A DNA stretch of 42,359 bases from an uncultured bacterium (GCA_938040315.1 CALHQW010000010.1:1-42359); one strand, 5' to 3'; shown: positions 26,689 through 34,781, counted from the first letter of the stretch. The notes: generated from the sequence alone by a model not told the origin. A program made the numbers and translations.

Positions 26689-27618
26689 TTAAAAAACCTC
26701 CAATTCAAACTTTTGGGGTAAACATTTTTTGAGATATAATTGTTTTGGTAAAAGAAATTCTGCTGGCAATAGATACTTCCCTTTTTTAAGATGGGTAGCA
26801 TCAATTATTGCTTTGATATTTCTTGTTTGTAAGGTTTCTAAAACATTTTCGGGACCGCTAATTATAATTTGGCAATTTTGAGGATTTAATTTTACCTTTT
26901 GATTACTAATAACTTTTACGGGAACATTTTTAAATTCCCTTTCCCCGATTTTTACAAAATAAAATTGCACTTTCACTTCATTTTTTTCTAATTGGAAAAA
27001 ATCTTTATTTGGGTTAATGAGCAAGAGATTTGCTTCCGTATAATATTGATTTTTAGTTGAATCAAAAAATATTTTTAATTTTTTTAAATTTAATGATTCT
27101 GTTAAAATTTCTTTTAAGAAATCTAATTCACTTTTTGGCCCTCTTACTTTTATCTCCGCTTCTGATGTTTTTAATAAAAAATAATCCTCCCTTTCTTCTT
27201 TTAAAATTGGTTTTATTTTTATTTCCTTCTCAGCAATCTTGTCAATTTCAATTTCTAAATAATTTGGAGAATAAGAAATTAATTTTAAATCTTTAATATT
27301 TTTATTTTTTTCTAAGTCGATATATAAACGAAAACGATAAGGAAATTTCTCAATTGGCAGTTTAAAGAATTGATTAAAATCTAATTTATATTCTTTAAGA
27401 TATTTCTGATTATTTAAAAAATCTTTACCTTTGCCGTTTATTTCACAAAGGATTTCTTTAGGTGTTTGTTTTAATATAAATAAATCAGGAGGAAGATTGT
27501 CTATTTTTATTTTCATCTTTATTTTTAAATTATGTTCTTTTTCTAAAACTGCCAAAAACCAGAAAAAAAGGGCAAGGGAAATACTGACAACGGTTATTGT
27601 TGGAAACCTTTTTGGCAT
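26689..27618 (-). CDS. YbbR-like (CdaR-like) membrane-anchored protein
   Basis: The 309-residue protein has one N-terminal transmembrane helix (about 9-26) and then several YbbR-type beta repeats (for example EIKPILKEEREDYFL...AEIKVRGPKSELDFL and NCQIIISGPENVLETL). In Firmicutes YbbR/CdaR regulates the diadenylate cyclase CdaA encoded next to it. No cyclase gene lies nearby here. I use ATG 27618 rather than an in-frame TTG at 27627, because neither has a ribosome site and ATG is the commoner codon. It overlaps acpS by 25 nt. Confidence 0.8.
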   Translation of the reverse strand: MPKRFPTITVVSISLALFFWFLAVLEKEHNLKIKMKIKIDNLPPDLFILKQTPKEILCEINGKGKDFLNNQKYLKEYKLDFNQFFKLPIEKFPYRFRLYIDLEKNKNIKDLKLISYSPNYLEIEIDKIAEKEIKIKPILKEEREDYFLLKTSEAEIKVRGPKSELDFLKEILTESLNLKKLKIFFDSTKNQYYTEANLLLINPNKDFFQLEKNEVKVQFYFVKIGEREFKNVPVKVISNQKVKLNPQNCQIIISGPENVLETLQTRNIKAIIDATHLKKGKYLLPAEFLLPKQLYLKKCLPQKFELEVF

Positions 27619-27965
27619 ATTAAACAAAAGGCAATTGCGTAATTCTCAATATGAGAAATTGAAGAATATACTTCTTTATCTTTTAAAAATTCTTTTACCT
27701 TTCCTTTACCAAAGATTTTTGGTATTTTATTTATATTTTTTATTTCAATGTCTTTTAAAGGAAATATTTGTTGAGCTGCCTTTATAAAGCTTTCTTTTAG
27801 AGCAAATCGACCGGCATAATGGAGATATTTGTTTTTTTGAAATTTCTCACAATATTTAATCTCTTCTTCGGAAAAGACCCTTTTTAGACTTTCTTTTTTT
27901 CTATTTTTAACTAATTTTTCCACTCTTTTTACATCAACAATATCAACACCAATCCCATAAATCAT
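27594..27965 (-). CDS. acpS: Holo-[acyl-carrier-protein] synthase
   Basis: AcpS attaches 4'-phosphopantetheine from CoA to apo-ACP. The 123-residue length is normal. GIGVDIVDVKRVE at 4-16 carries the Mg-binding Asp, and FALKESFIKA near residue 54 carries the Glu and Lys of the second motif. It overlaps the HAD gene by 4 nt upstream and the YbbR-like gene downstream, so it is co-transcribed. Confidence 0.95.
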   Translation of the reverse strand: MIYGIGVDIVDVKRVEKLVKNRKKESLKRVFSEEEIKYCEKFQKNKYLHYAGRFALKESFIKAAQQIFPLKDIEIKNINKIPKIFGKGKVKEFLKDKEVYSSISHIENYAIAFCLICQKGFQQ

Positions 27966-28648
27966 TTTTCTTTATTCAGTTGGTCAATGATTTTAATAAT
28001 TTCAATAATATCATTCAATTCATAATCAGCATTACTCTCTTTAGTATTGAAGGTATCACCATATCGGGCAAAAGCGGTTTTCATACCAACTAATTTAGCA
28101 CCAACAATATCCCTTTCCTGCCAATCACCCACCATTATTACCTCTTCGGGTTTTAGATTTAATATCTTTAATACCAAAAGAAAAGGTTCTTTATCAGGTT
28201 TTTTCTTTTTGGTATCTTCATAAGCAACGACGCAATCAAAATAATGTAAAAACCCTAAATAGCATAATCTCAAATAGGCTTGCAGTTTCGGAGCGTCAGA
28301 AACAACTGCTAATTTTAAACCTCTTTTAATTAACTCCAAAAGAGTATATTCAGTATGGGGATAAGGAACCAAATTAAAATCCTTTGCCCGGCGATAGCCA
28401 ACAATTCCTGCCGCTAATATTTTATAATCAATCTTACCAAGCTTTCTTAATAAAAAATCCTGAAAAACTTCTTGGTATTCAATCCCCTTTTCTTCATAAA
28501 TCTTATAAATCTCTTTTTTTACTTCCTCTTTCTCCATTTTAAGACCCGCATCAATCATATAATTAACTGCGGATTCAATTGCCAAATCCTTCATTTTGAC
28601 AAAATCAATTAAAGTATTATCTAAATCAAAAATTACTCCTTTAATCAT
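27962..28648 (-). CDS. HAD-superfamily phosphohydrolase
   Basis: The 228-residue protein has the four HAD motifs: DLDNTLIDF at 8-16 (nucleophile and acid/base Asp), AVVSDAPK (motif II Ser), a Lys in KKKPDKEPF, and the motif IV GDWQERDIVGAK. The alpha-helical cap lies between motifs I and II. It resembles phosphoglycolate-phosphatase-like and related HAD enzymes; the substrate is unknown. It overlaps HIT and acpS by 4 nt each. Confidence 0.88.
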   Translation of the reverse strand: MIKGVIFDLDNTLIDFVKMKDLAIESAVNYMIDAGLKMEKEEVKKEIYKIYEEKGIEYQEVFQDFLLRKLGKIDYKILAAGIVGYRRAKDFNLVPYPHTEYTLLELIKRGLKLAVVSDAPKLQAYLRLCYLGFLHYFDCVVAYEDTKKKKPDKEPFLLVLKILNLKPEEVIMVGDWQERDIVGAKLVGMKTAFARYGDTFNTKESNADYELNDIIEIIKIIDQLNKEK

Positions 28649-29121
28649 TGAAAATAGGGAATAAGTTTATTGTAAGTAGTTCTTAAGTGTTCGGAAATAA
28701 CTTTTGTTTCCGAAAGAAGAGGCATAAAATTAGTATCACCTTGCCAACGGGGTACGATATGAATATGAAAATGATCTTTGACGCCAGCGCCAGCAACCTC
28801 CCCTAAATTTATCCCAATATTAAAACCTTGGGGTGACAAAACTTTTTTTAATACTCTGATTGCTTTGGACAAAAGCGAAAAAATATCCAAAATTTCTTCA
28901 TTATTAAACTCTTCAATTTCCTTTTTGTGGAGATTGGCAACAACCATTAAATGGCCATTATTGTAAGGATACTTATTTAATATCAAAAAGGAATGGGAAG
29001 AACGGGTTAAAATAAGATTTTTTTCATCATTATTCTCTTTCAAAACATCACAAAAGATACAACTATCCTTTTTCCCTTTTTCAATATATTCCATTCGCCA
29101 AGGAGCAAAAAGATTTTCCAT
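28645..29121 (-). CDS. HIT-family hydrolase/phosphorylase
   Basis: The 158-residue HIT protein carries the histidine triad in HFHIHIVPRW near residue 117 and an N-terminal CIFCDVL pair. With a His further on it probably forms a zinc site, as in the Ap4A phosphorylase-like branch. It would cleave or phosphorolyse nucleotide substrates such as diadenosine tetraphosphate. It is the first gene of the minus-strand run that ends with the cation efflux gene. Confidence 0.9.
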   Translation of the reverse strand: MENLFAPWRMEYIEKGKKDSCIFCDVLKENNDEKNLILTRSSHSFLILNKYPYNNGHLMVVANLHKKEIEEFNNEEILDIFSLLSKAIRVLKKVLSPQGFNIGINLGEVAGAGVKDHFHIHIVPRWQGDTNFMPLLSETKVISEHLRTTYNKLIPYFQ

Positions 29122-29127
29122 AAATTA

Positions 29128-29156
29128 AATTTAATAAAAAAATTTTTTAAAATCAA
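29128..29156 (-). promoter_or_regulatory. Leaderless-type promoter of the HIT operon
   Basis: On the minus strand, TTGATT (29156-29151) and TAAATT (29133-29128) are spaced by 17 bp, with 6 nt to the ATG at 29121 and no ribosome site. It is back to back with the tRNA-Ala promoter. Confidence 0.5.
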
Positions 29157-29166
29157 TAAAAATCGC

Positions 29167-29194
29167 TTGACGAAAAATAAAATTTTATTAAAAT
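29167..29194 (+). promoter_or_regulatory. tRNA-Ala promoter
   Basis: TTGACG (29167-29172) and TAAAAT (29189-29194) are spaced by 16 bp. The predicted start near 29201 leaves about 11 nt before the mature tRNA. Confidence 0.55.
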
Positions 29195-29211
29195 TTTACA
29201 TAATGAAGGCC

Positions 29212-29283
29212 GGGGCAGTAGTTCAGTGGGAGAACGCCTCGTTCGCAACGAGGAGGTCGGCGGTTCAAATCCGCTCTGCTCCA
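29212..29283 (+). tRNA. tRNA-Ala (anticodon CGC)
   Basis: A complete cloverleaf can be drawn: acceptor GGGGCAG / CTGCTCC, D arm GTTC...GAAC, anticodon stem CCTCG / CGAGG with loop TTCGCAA, five-base variable loop, T arm with TTCAAAT, and discriminator A. CCA is not encoded. The CGC anticodon reads GCG, presumably a minor codon in this AT-rich genome. The decarboxylase gene starts 21 bp downstream and is probably on the same primary transcript. Confidence 0.95.
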
Positions 29284-29304
29284 AATTTTTTTTAAATAAA
29301 GTAA

Positions 29305-29847
29305 ATGGTTCCTAAAAGAGTTTTCTTTACTAAAGGAGTTGGTAAACACCGGGATCGTCTTTCTTCTTTTGAGGCTGCTTTACGCGATGCAGGTATTGCC
29401 CAGTTTAATATTGTTCAAGTGTCAAGTATTTTACCACCGGGCTGTAAAATCATTTCTAAACAACAAGGATTGAGGTACATTGTTCCCGGTGAAATTATCT
29501 TTTGTGTAATGAGTACTAATGCTACTAATGAACCTCACCGGTTGATTGCCGCTTCGGTGGGTGTAGCAATTCCTCGAGATAAAAATCAATATGGCTATCT
29601 TTCCGAATATCATTCTTTTGGCGAATCAGAGGTGAGGGCGGGTGAATATGCCGAGGACCTGGCTGCTCAGATGTTAGCAACAACTTTAGGAGTAGAGTTT
29701 GATCCAAATACCAGTTATGATGAAAGAAAGGAAATTTGGAAAATTTCGGGCAAAATATATCGGACAATGAATATTACCCAAACAGCGATTGGTGATAAAA
29801 ATGGTCTTTGGACAACAGTAATTGCTTGTGCGGTTTTGATACCATGA
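29305..29847 (+). CDS. Pyruvoyl-dependent arginine decarboxylase
   Basis: It converts arginine to agmatine and CO2, the first step of polyamine synthesis. The 180-residue proenzyme carries the self-cleavage Ser-Ser in [10 protein letters not shown] near residues 42-51; the second Ser becomes the pyruvoyl group at the start of the alpha chain. [15 protein letters not shown] contains the downstream acidic catalytic region. Length and motifs match the archaeal/bacterial PvlArgDC family rather than the histidine enzyme. It overlaps the DHS-like gene by the 4-nt ATGA junction. It has no ribosome site and starts 21 bp after the tRNA. Confidence 0.92.
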   Translation: MVPKRVFFTKGVGKHRDRLSSFEAALRDAGIAQFNIVQVSSILPPGCKIISKQQGLRYIVPGEIIFCVMSTNATNEPHRLIAASVGVAIPRDKNQYGYLSEYHSFGESEVRAGEYAEDLAAQMLATTLGVEFDPNTSYDERKEIWKISGKIYRTMNITQTAIGDKNGLWTTVIACAVLIP

Positions 29848-30863
29848 AAAAAGAATTTTTAAAAGAACCAACAAAGCCTTTTGAAGTGGATCATAGTGAT
29901 TCAATATATGATGTTTTAAAAAAAATGGAAAAGATTTCTTTTCAAGGAAGGGCATTGGCGTTGGCTTTGAATATTTGGGAGAAGATGCTTTTAGACGAGG
30001 TGATAATCTTTTTCGGTTTGGCAGGCGCAATGGTGCCTGCCGGAATGAGAAAGATAATCGCCTATTTGATAAAAGAGCGGTTGATTGATTGTTTAGTTTC
30101 CACGGGCGCCAACCTTTTTCATGATATCCATGAAATAAGAGGTAAATATCATTATCTTGGTAACCCAAATGTTGATGATGCCTTATTAAGAAAACATAAA
30201 ATTGATCGGATTTATGATACCTTAGCAAGTGAAGAAGAGTTTATTGAGACTGATAATTTCATTATTGCTCTTTGTGAAAAATTTGACCAAAAAAGATTTT
30301 ATTCTACGAGAGAGTTTTTATATCTTTTAGGTAAAGAATTAAGCCAATTTCCTGAGGAGGGAATTTTGAATACTGCTTATAAATATAATCTTCCGATTTA
30401 TTGCCCGGCGATTGGTGATTCTTCTATTGGCATCGCGCTAACGGAAGGAAAAAGAAAAGGAAGGGTTGATATTAAATTTGATGTTTTAAAGGATGTTTAT
30501 GAGACCGCTTATTTAGCCTCTTTGAAAAAGTCGGGGGTTATTTATATTGGTGGTGGAGTACCAAAGAATTTTATTCAACAAACCGAGGTAACCGCTCCTT
30601 TTTTAGGATTTAAAACGAGTGGTCATTCTTATGCTATTCAGTTTACAATGGATGCGCCTCATTGGGGCGGTCTTTCAGGATGCACTTTTTCCGAAGCCCA
30701 ATCTTGGGGTAAAATTGCTTTATCCGCCAAGATGATCACTTGTTATTGCGATGCCACAATTGCTTTACCAATTATTGTTTCTGCTTTGGCACAAAAGAAA
30801 ATAAAAAGAGAAAAAATTATTCAATTTAAAAATTTAGATAAAGAAAATTTTGAAGTATTTTAA
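29844..30863 (+). CDS. Deoxyhypusine-synthase-like protein
   Basis: The 339-residue protein belongs to the deoxyhypusine synthase superfamily, NAD-dependent enzymes that transfer aminobutyl groups from spermidine. It shows the NAD-site segments [25 protein letters not shown] and [11 protein letters not shown]. The EAQSWGKI motif keeps the Lys equivalent to the catalytic Lys329 of human DHS. Bacterial members have been shown in other species to act as homospermidine synthases, and that is the more likely role because eIF5A is absent from bacteria. The ATGA overlap with arginine decarboxylase fixes the start and supports a polyamine role. Confidence 0.85.
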   Translation: MKKEFLKEPTKPFEVDHSDSIYDVLKKMEKISFQGRALALALNIWEKMLLDEVIIFFGLAGAMVPAGMRKIIAYLIKERLIDCLVSTGANLFHDIHEIRGKYHYLGNPNVDDALLRKHKIDRIYDTLASEEEFIETDNFIIALCEKFDQKRFYSTREFLYLLGKELSQFPEEGILNTAYKYNLPIYCPAIGDSSIGIALTEGKRKGRVDIKFDVLKDVYETAYLASLKKSGVIYIGGGVPKNFIQQTEVTAPFLGFKTSGHSYAIQFTMDAPHWGGLSGCTFSEAQSWGKIALSAKMITCYCDATIALPIIVSALAQKKIKREKIIQFKNLDKENFEVF

Positions 30864-30875
30864 AAGGAGGTAATT

Positions 30876-31169
30876 ATGGCAATTGTTGATATAAGTGTGG
30901 TGCCGATCGGCACTAATACTCCAAGTGTTAGTAGTTTTGTGAGAGAGGCGGTTAATCTTATTAAAAAATCTGGTTTAAAATATCAGGTAAATCCAATGGG
31001 AACAACCATTGAAGGCGATTTGGTGAAGATTTTAGATTTGGTAAAAGTGATTCATCAACAATTTTTTACTCTTGGTTGCCAAAGAATATTGACAACAATT
31101 AGGATTGATGAACGCATTGACAAATATCAGACAATGGAAGAGAAAGTAAAAAAAGCGATTGGTGAATAG
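30876..31169 (+). CDS. MTH1187/YqgV-family thiamine-binding-fold protein
   Basis: The 97-residue ferredoxin-like protein belongs to the DUF77 / thiamine-binding family (MAIVDISVVPIGTNTPSVS at the N-terminus, YQVNPMGTTIEGD, RILTTIRIDER). Family members form tetramers and bind thiamine or its pyrimidine moiety in structures; the in-cell role is unsettled. A strong AAAAGGAGG site precedes ATG, 12 bp after the DHS-like stop, so it belongs to the same operon. Confidence 0.85.
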   Translation: MAIVDISVVPIGTNTPSVSSFVREAVNLIKKSGLKYQVNPMGTTIEGDLVKILDLVKVIHQQFFTLGCQRILTTIRIDERIDKYQTMEEKVKKAIGE

Positions 31170-31178
31170 GAGGAGATT

Positions 31179-31466
31179 ATGGCTTCTTTATGGGAAAAAG
31201 TAAAAAATTGGCTGGAAGATACTACTAAGCAAGTATTAAAGGAGACCGAAGATTTATCAAGAAAGGGAAGATTAAAGATGCAGATTAATTCTTTAAATCG
31301 GGAGATTGATAAGAAATTCTCTTATTTAGGTGGTTTAGTTTATCAATGGGTTAACGAAAATAAAATTGATATTACCGATGAGAAAATTAAAGAAGTGATA
31401 ACGGAAATCAAAAAATTAGAAGAAGAGTTAAAATTAAAGGAGGAGGAATATAAAAAAATTGATTAA
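31179..31466 (+). CDS. Small coiled-coil protein, function unknown
   Basis: The 95-residue charged, helical protein has an N-terminal amphipathic region (LWEKVKNWLEDTTKQVLKE), a middle KFSYLGGLVYQWV hydrophobic turn, and a C-terminal heptad-like coiled coil (VITEIKKLEEELKLKEEEY). It has no signal peptide. The layout resembles small cytoplasmic YtxH-like or phasin-like helical proteins, but I do not recognise a family. AGGAGG precedes ATG, 9 bp after the previous stop. Confidence 0.75.
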   Translation: MASLWEKVKNWLEDTTKQVLKETEDLSRKGRLKMQINSLNREIDKKFSYLGGLVYQWVNENKIDITDEKIKEVITEIKKLEEELKLKEEEYKKID

Positions 31467-31483
31467 AAAGAAAATTAGAATTT

Positions 31484-32224
31484 ATGAAAAAGATATTGTT
31501 GACTAATGATGATGGTATTTATTCTCCTTCTTTAAATTATCTTTATGAAAAATTAAAAGATTTAGGAGAGGTTTATGTTTGCGCTTCTGATGAGAATCGT
31601 TCCGCAGCCAGTCATTCTTTTACTTTAAGGAAGCCGATAAAAATTTGTGAGATAAAAAAAAATTGGTATAGTGTTTCGGGCACACCTACTGATGCGGTCT
31701 TACTTTTTTATCATGCTATTTCTAATAAAAAGGTTGACCTTTTAATTGCAGGAATAAATGATAGTCCTAATTTAGGAGAGGATATTTTATATTCGGGAAC
31801 AGTCGCCTGTGCGTTAGAAGGAACAATTTTGGGAATTAATTCTTTTGCGGTTTCTTTTGAAAAGAATAATAAGAATTTAGAAATTGCCTTGGATTTAATT
31901 TATAATTTAGCAAAAAATATTTTGAAATATGGTTTGCCAAAAAACACTTTCTTAAATATTAATATTCCTCATAAAAAGATAAAAGGGATAAAAATAACGA
32001 GATTAGGTAAAAGAATATATAAAGATATGGCGATTCCAATTAAAAAGGGTGATGATTTATGTTATATTATTGATGGTGAAATGGGTTTTGTTAAAAAAAG
32101 GGGAACAGATTTTTCCGCAATAGAAAAGGGGTATATCTCAATAACTCCCCTCCATTTAGATATGACTAATTATCAGGTAATAAAAAAATTGGAAAAAAGA
32201 TTTAAAAATTTAATAAAGATTTAA
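31484..32224 (+). CDS. surE: 5'-nucleotidase SurE
   Basis: SurE is a metal-dependent nucleoside-monophosphate phosphatase. The 246-residue protein has LLTNDDGIYSPS at 4-15 (metal Asp pair), a Ser/Asn in ENRSAASHSFTL, SGTPTDAV, and AGINDSPNLGEDILYSGTV (the SGxNxGxNxGxxxxYSGTV signature). It follows the coiled-coil gene by 17 bp without a strong ribosome site and abuts the MscS-like gene. Confidence 0.96.
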   Translation: MKKILLTNDDGIYSPSLNYLYEKLKDLGEVYVCASDENRSAASHSFTLRKPIKICEIKKNWYSVSGTPTDAVLLFYHAISNKKVDLLIAGINDSPNLGEDILYSGTVACALEGTILGINSFAVSFEKNNKNLEIALDLIYNLAKNILKYGLPKNTFLNINIPHKKIKGIKITRLGKRIYKDMAIPIKKGDDLCYIIDGEMGFVKKRGTDFSAIEKGYISITPLHLDMTNYQVIKKLEKRFKNLIKI

Positions 32225-32698
32225 ATGGCTATCAAAAAAATAGTAATAACAACAATTTTATGTGGATTATTTATTTTTCTCTCTTTTTTTATTAGCAAAT
32301 TAATAAGAAAATTATTGCAAGAAAAGAAGATCGAAAGCCGAATAGTTAAATTGATAGATAATATTGTATTCTATTCAATTTTATTTATTGGATTATTGGT
32401 AGTGTTAGGTTATTTAAAAGTAAACATTACTGGCTTATTAGCCGGAGCAGGAATTATTGGATTAACTATTAGTTGGGCTTTAAGTGATATAATGAGAAAC
32501 ATTATTGCTGGTTTACTTTTAATAATTATGCGACCTTTTAAAATTGGTGATAGAATTAATATCCAAGGGTTTGAAGGTATGGTGAAAAGCATAAGTTTAA
32601 GATATACCTTAATTGAAAAAGAGGATGGTGAAAAAGTTTTAATTCCTAATGTGAATACCTTAACTAATCCAGTAATTATTAAACAACCAAAGACATAG
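32225..32698 (+). CDS. Minimal MscS-type mechanosensitive channel
   Basis: The 157-residue protein retains two N-terminal hydrophobic helices (about 6-25 and 43-64) and the pore helix TM3 (LLAGAGIIGLTISWALSDIMRNIIAG, glycine/alanine rich as in MscS). The beta domain follows (MRPFKIGDRINIQGFEGMVKSI). It stops at the end of the beta domain, so the C-terminal alpha/beta cage of full MscS (about 286 residues) is missing, with no sign of frameshift downstream. It starts right after the surE stop (TAAATG). Confidence 0.85.
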   Translation: MAIKKIVITTILCGLFIFLSFFISKLIRKLLQEKKIESRIVKLIDNIVFYSILFIGLLVVLGYLKVNITGLLAGAGIIGLTISWALSDIMRNIIAGLLLIIMRPFKIGDRINIQGFEGMVKSISLRYTLIEKEDGEKVLIPNVNTLTNPVIIKQPKT

Positions 32699-32702
32699 TT
32701 AA

Positions 32703-32731
32703 TTGACTTTAAATAATAATTTAAATATAAT
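32703..32731 (+). promoter_or_regulatory. tRNA-Gly promoter
   Basis: TTGACT (32703-32708) and TATAAT (32726-32731) are spaced by 17 bp, and the tRNA begins 9 nt after the -10 box. Confidence 0.7.
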
Positions 32732-32740
32732 ATTTAAAAA

Positions 32741-32811
32741 GCGGGTATAGTGTAATGGTAGCACGAAGCCTTCCCAAGGCTTTAGTGGGGGTTCGAATCC
32801 CCTTACCCGCT
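32741..32811 (+). tRNA. tRNA-Gly (anticodon CCC)
   Basis: Cloverleaf: acceptor GCGGGTA / TACCCGC, D stem GTGT / GCAC, anticodon stem AAGCC / GGCTT with loop TTCCCAA, T arm GGGGG TTCGAAT CCCCT, discriminator T. CCA is not encoded. CCC reads GGG. A protein gene starts 11 bp after the tRNA end, so a shared transcript is likely. Confidence 0.95.
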
Positions 32812-32822
32812 TTAGAAAATTT

Positions 32823-33653
32823 ATGAAGAAAATAGTTATCTTTCTTTTATTTTTTCTTCAAAGTTTTGCCTTTAAAATTTATTTTGATTATGATAATTGG
32901 GAAGTAAGGTTTATAAAAGAGCCCTTAGATATCTTGAAAATTGAAGAGATAAATTATCAAATAAAAAGTTATTTACGTTCACTTATATATGACGATGAGA
33001 AAACTTTAGAGCAATTTTTATTTTTAAATCCCAGAATCGAAAGGCAATTTAACCATTTATCTTTAAATTATCAGGAAGAAAAAAGAAAATTTCTTTCTGA
33101 TGGCAGCCAAATAATTGAATATTCCTTATCTTTAAGACCAAATATTTTAAAGATAATAACTAAAAGAACTGGCGAAGGAATACCAATTGGTGAACTTGCC
33201 TGTCCCTTATGTAGGAGACCTTGGCCAAAGGATTTGCCAATTCCCGAAGGAGTAAAACTTATTCCTTATGAAGAAAAAAGTAGCATAAAAGAAAATTATA
33301 CCGGAATAATTATTGATTGTCGTCATTTATCTTTAAAGCCAGCAATTTTCCCCAAAATTTATAATGAGGATTTAAAAGAAGTTTATTCTGTCAATTTTTG
33401 TGATTCCTTAAGTCTAATAGAGAATGGACTTGTTTCTTATGTGAAAACCTTGGAAGAAGCCTATTCCCATAAAAAGGTTGGTTTTTCTCCACTACATATC
33501 TCGGCATTAAAAACCTTGGGGAAAAATAAATGTGATATTATGATTTCTAATAGTGATGCCTTAAAGCTCCATAATTCTTTAAATAACCTTAAATTATTAG
33601 AAAAAACTCGGGTAATAATTGTATATAAAGATGTCAATACCTTTGAAAAATAA
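32823..33653 (+). CDS. Secreted protein with LPP20/FlgT-like segment
   Basis: The 276-residue protein has a signal peptide (MKKIVIFLLFFLQSFAF). Its middle carries YTGIIIDCRHLSLKPAIFPKIYNED, resembling the TGLxIDARGLGxxPAxxPxI stretch of LPP20 lipoproteins and the flagellar protein FlgT. The CDIMISNSDALKL segment near the C-terminus resembles the matching late motif of the same proteins. A CPLCRRPWP element near residue 125 could bind metal. There is no lipobox Cys, so it is likely periplasmic rather than a lipoprotein. No flagellar gene lies nearby. It starts 11 bp after tRNA-Gly and overlaps the radical SAM gene by 23 nt. Confidence 0.7.
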   Translation: MKKIVIFLLFFLQSFAFKIYFDYDNWEVRFIKEPLDILKIEEINYQIKSYLRSLIYDDEKTLEQFLFLNPRIERQFNHLSLNYQEEKRKFLSDGSQIIEYSLSLRPNILKIITKRTGEGIPIGELACPLCRRPWPKDLPIPEGVKLIPYEEKSSIKENYTGIIIDCRHLSLKPAIFPKIYNEDLKEVYSVNFCDSLSLIENGLVSYVKTLEEAYSHKKVGFSPLHISALKTLGKNKCDIMISNSDALKLHNSLNNLKLLEKTRVIIVYKDVNTFEK

Positions 33654-34419
33654 TATTATCTATGGTCCGGTAAATTCAAAAAGACTTGGTCGTTCCTTAG
33701 GGATTAATATTCTATCAACTACTGAAAAGATTTGTAGTTTTAATTGTATTTATTGCCAATATGGCATAACAAAAAATAGTTCAGGCTCTTTTGTTTCTCC
33801 GGAGGAGGTAGAAGAGGCTTTATCTAATTTTTTTGCTAATCCGATAAGAATTGATTATTTGACCTTTTCGGGAAATGGCGAACCAACCTTACATCCGGAA
33901 TTTGATAAAATCGTTAAAAAGGTAAAAAATATAAGAGATAAATATGCTCCCTCGATACCAATTGCTTTACTTTCTAATTCCTCTAATATCAATAACCTTT
34001 CTTTTAAAACTTTGGAAATGGTTGATATAAAGATTTTTAAATTAGATTGTGGTAGTGAAGAGTTATTTTTGAAGATTAATCGACCAATAATAAATATTAG
34101 TTTAAAAGAAATTATAAAAGGTTTAAAAAGGGCTTCCCAAAAATTTCCAATAACTATTCAGACAATCTTTATTTCTTTTGGCGAGGAGAATAATTACGAA
34201 AAAAAGGCATTAAAAGAGTATCTTTTGAAAATAAAAGAGATAAAACCAGCATTTATTCAAATCTATTCTGCTGATCGACCAGTAGCACAAAATAATGTTA
34301 ATTTAATAAGTGATGAAAAACTAAAAGAATTAGAAAAAGTTATTTATAAGAAATCGAAAAGCTTAACAAGGGCTTATTTAAATGTGCCCTGCGAGATAAG
34401 ATTTAGTAAAGGGAAGTGA
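33631..34419 (+). CDS. Radical SAM protein (COG0731-like Fe-S oxidoreductase)
   Basis: The 262-residue radical SAM protein has the [4Fe-4S] motif CSFNCIYC (CxxxCxxC) near residue 34, preceded by YGPVNSKRLGRSLGINIL, a signature of this uncharacterised family. FSGNGEPTLHPEF is the SAM-binding GGE-type motif. I chose ATG 33631 over an in-frame TTG at 33619. It overlaps the upstream gene by 23 nt and the downstream GTG-start gene by 4 nt (GTGA). The substrate is unknown. Confidence 0.88.
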   Translation: MSIPLKNNIIYGPVNSKRLGRSLGINILSTTEKICSFNCIYCQYGITKNSSGSFVSPEEVEEALSNFFANPIRIDYLTFSGNGEPTLHPEFDKIVKKVKNIRDKYAPSIPIALLSNSSNINNLSFKTLEMVDIKIFKLDCGSEELFLKINRPIINISLKEIIKGLKRASQKFPITIQTIFISFGEENNYEKKALKEYLLKIKEIKPAFIQIYSADRPVAQNNVNLISDEKLKELEKVIYKKSKSLTRAYLNVPCEIRFSKGK

Positions 34420-34781
34420 TTATAATTCACAGTTTATTAGAAATCTTTATTTTAATTTTTGGAATTTTTTATCTTTCCTTGGCGATAAAAAAATCAGGTA
34501 TATGGACATATCCTTTTAAAAGATATCGGCAGTATACCTATTTGCTATTTATCCTTTCCTTAATTGGTTTTATTTTTGGTAAACTTGGGAAAAATGTTAA
34601 AAGGATTCCAGGCCATTTTATTTTAGGAGTTATTATTTTAATCCTATTCCTTTTAAATTTAATCTGGGAAGAGAGAAATTATCAAAGAAGACTAATTCCC
34701 TCCCAGACCTTTCAACCCTATCTAACTTTGTTGGCTTTATCTTTGATTATTGCTCAAATCTTTTTAACAATATTTTCTTAA
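34416..34781 (+). CDS. Small four-helix membrane protein, unknown
   Basis: The 121-residue protein starts with GTG overlapping the radical SAM stop. It has about four transmembrane helices (near residues 4-24, 39-58, 67-85 and 101-120). A conserved-looking KRIPGHFILG element contains the only central His. The general pattern recalls small b-type-cytochrome-like or DUF4079-like membrane proteins, but I cannot assign a family. It overlaps the next gene by one base (TAATG). Confidence 0.7.
   Translation: MIIIHSLLEIFILIFGIFYLSLAIKKSGIWTYPFKRYRQYTYLLFILSLIGFIFGKLGKNVKRIPGHFILGVIILILFLLNLIWEERNYQRRLIPSQTFQPYLTLLALSLIIAQIFLTIFS

Noticed and set aside
29525-30228. Minus-strand frames under the decarboxylase and DHS-like genes
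   Set aside because: They are shadows of two well-recognised plus-strand genes and show no protein-family features.
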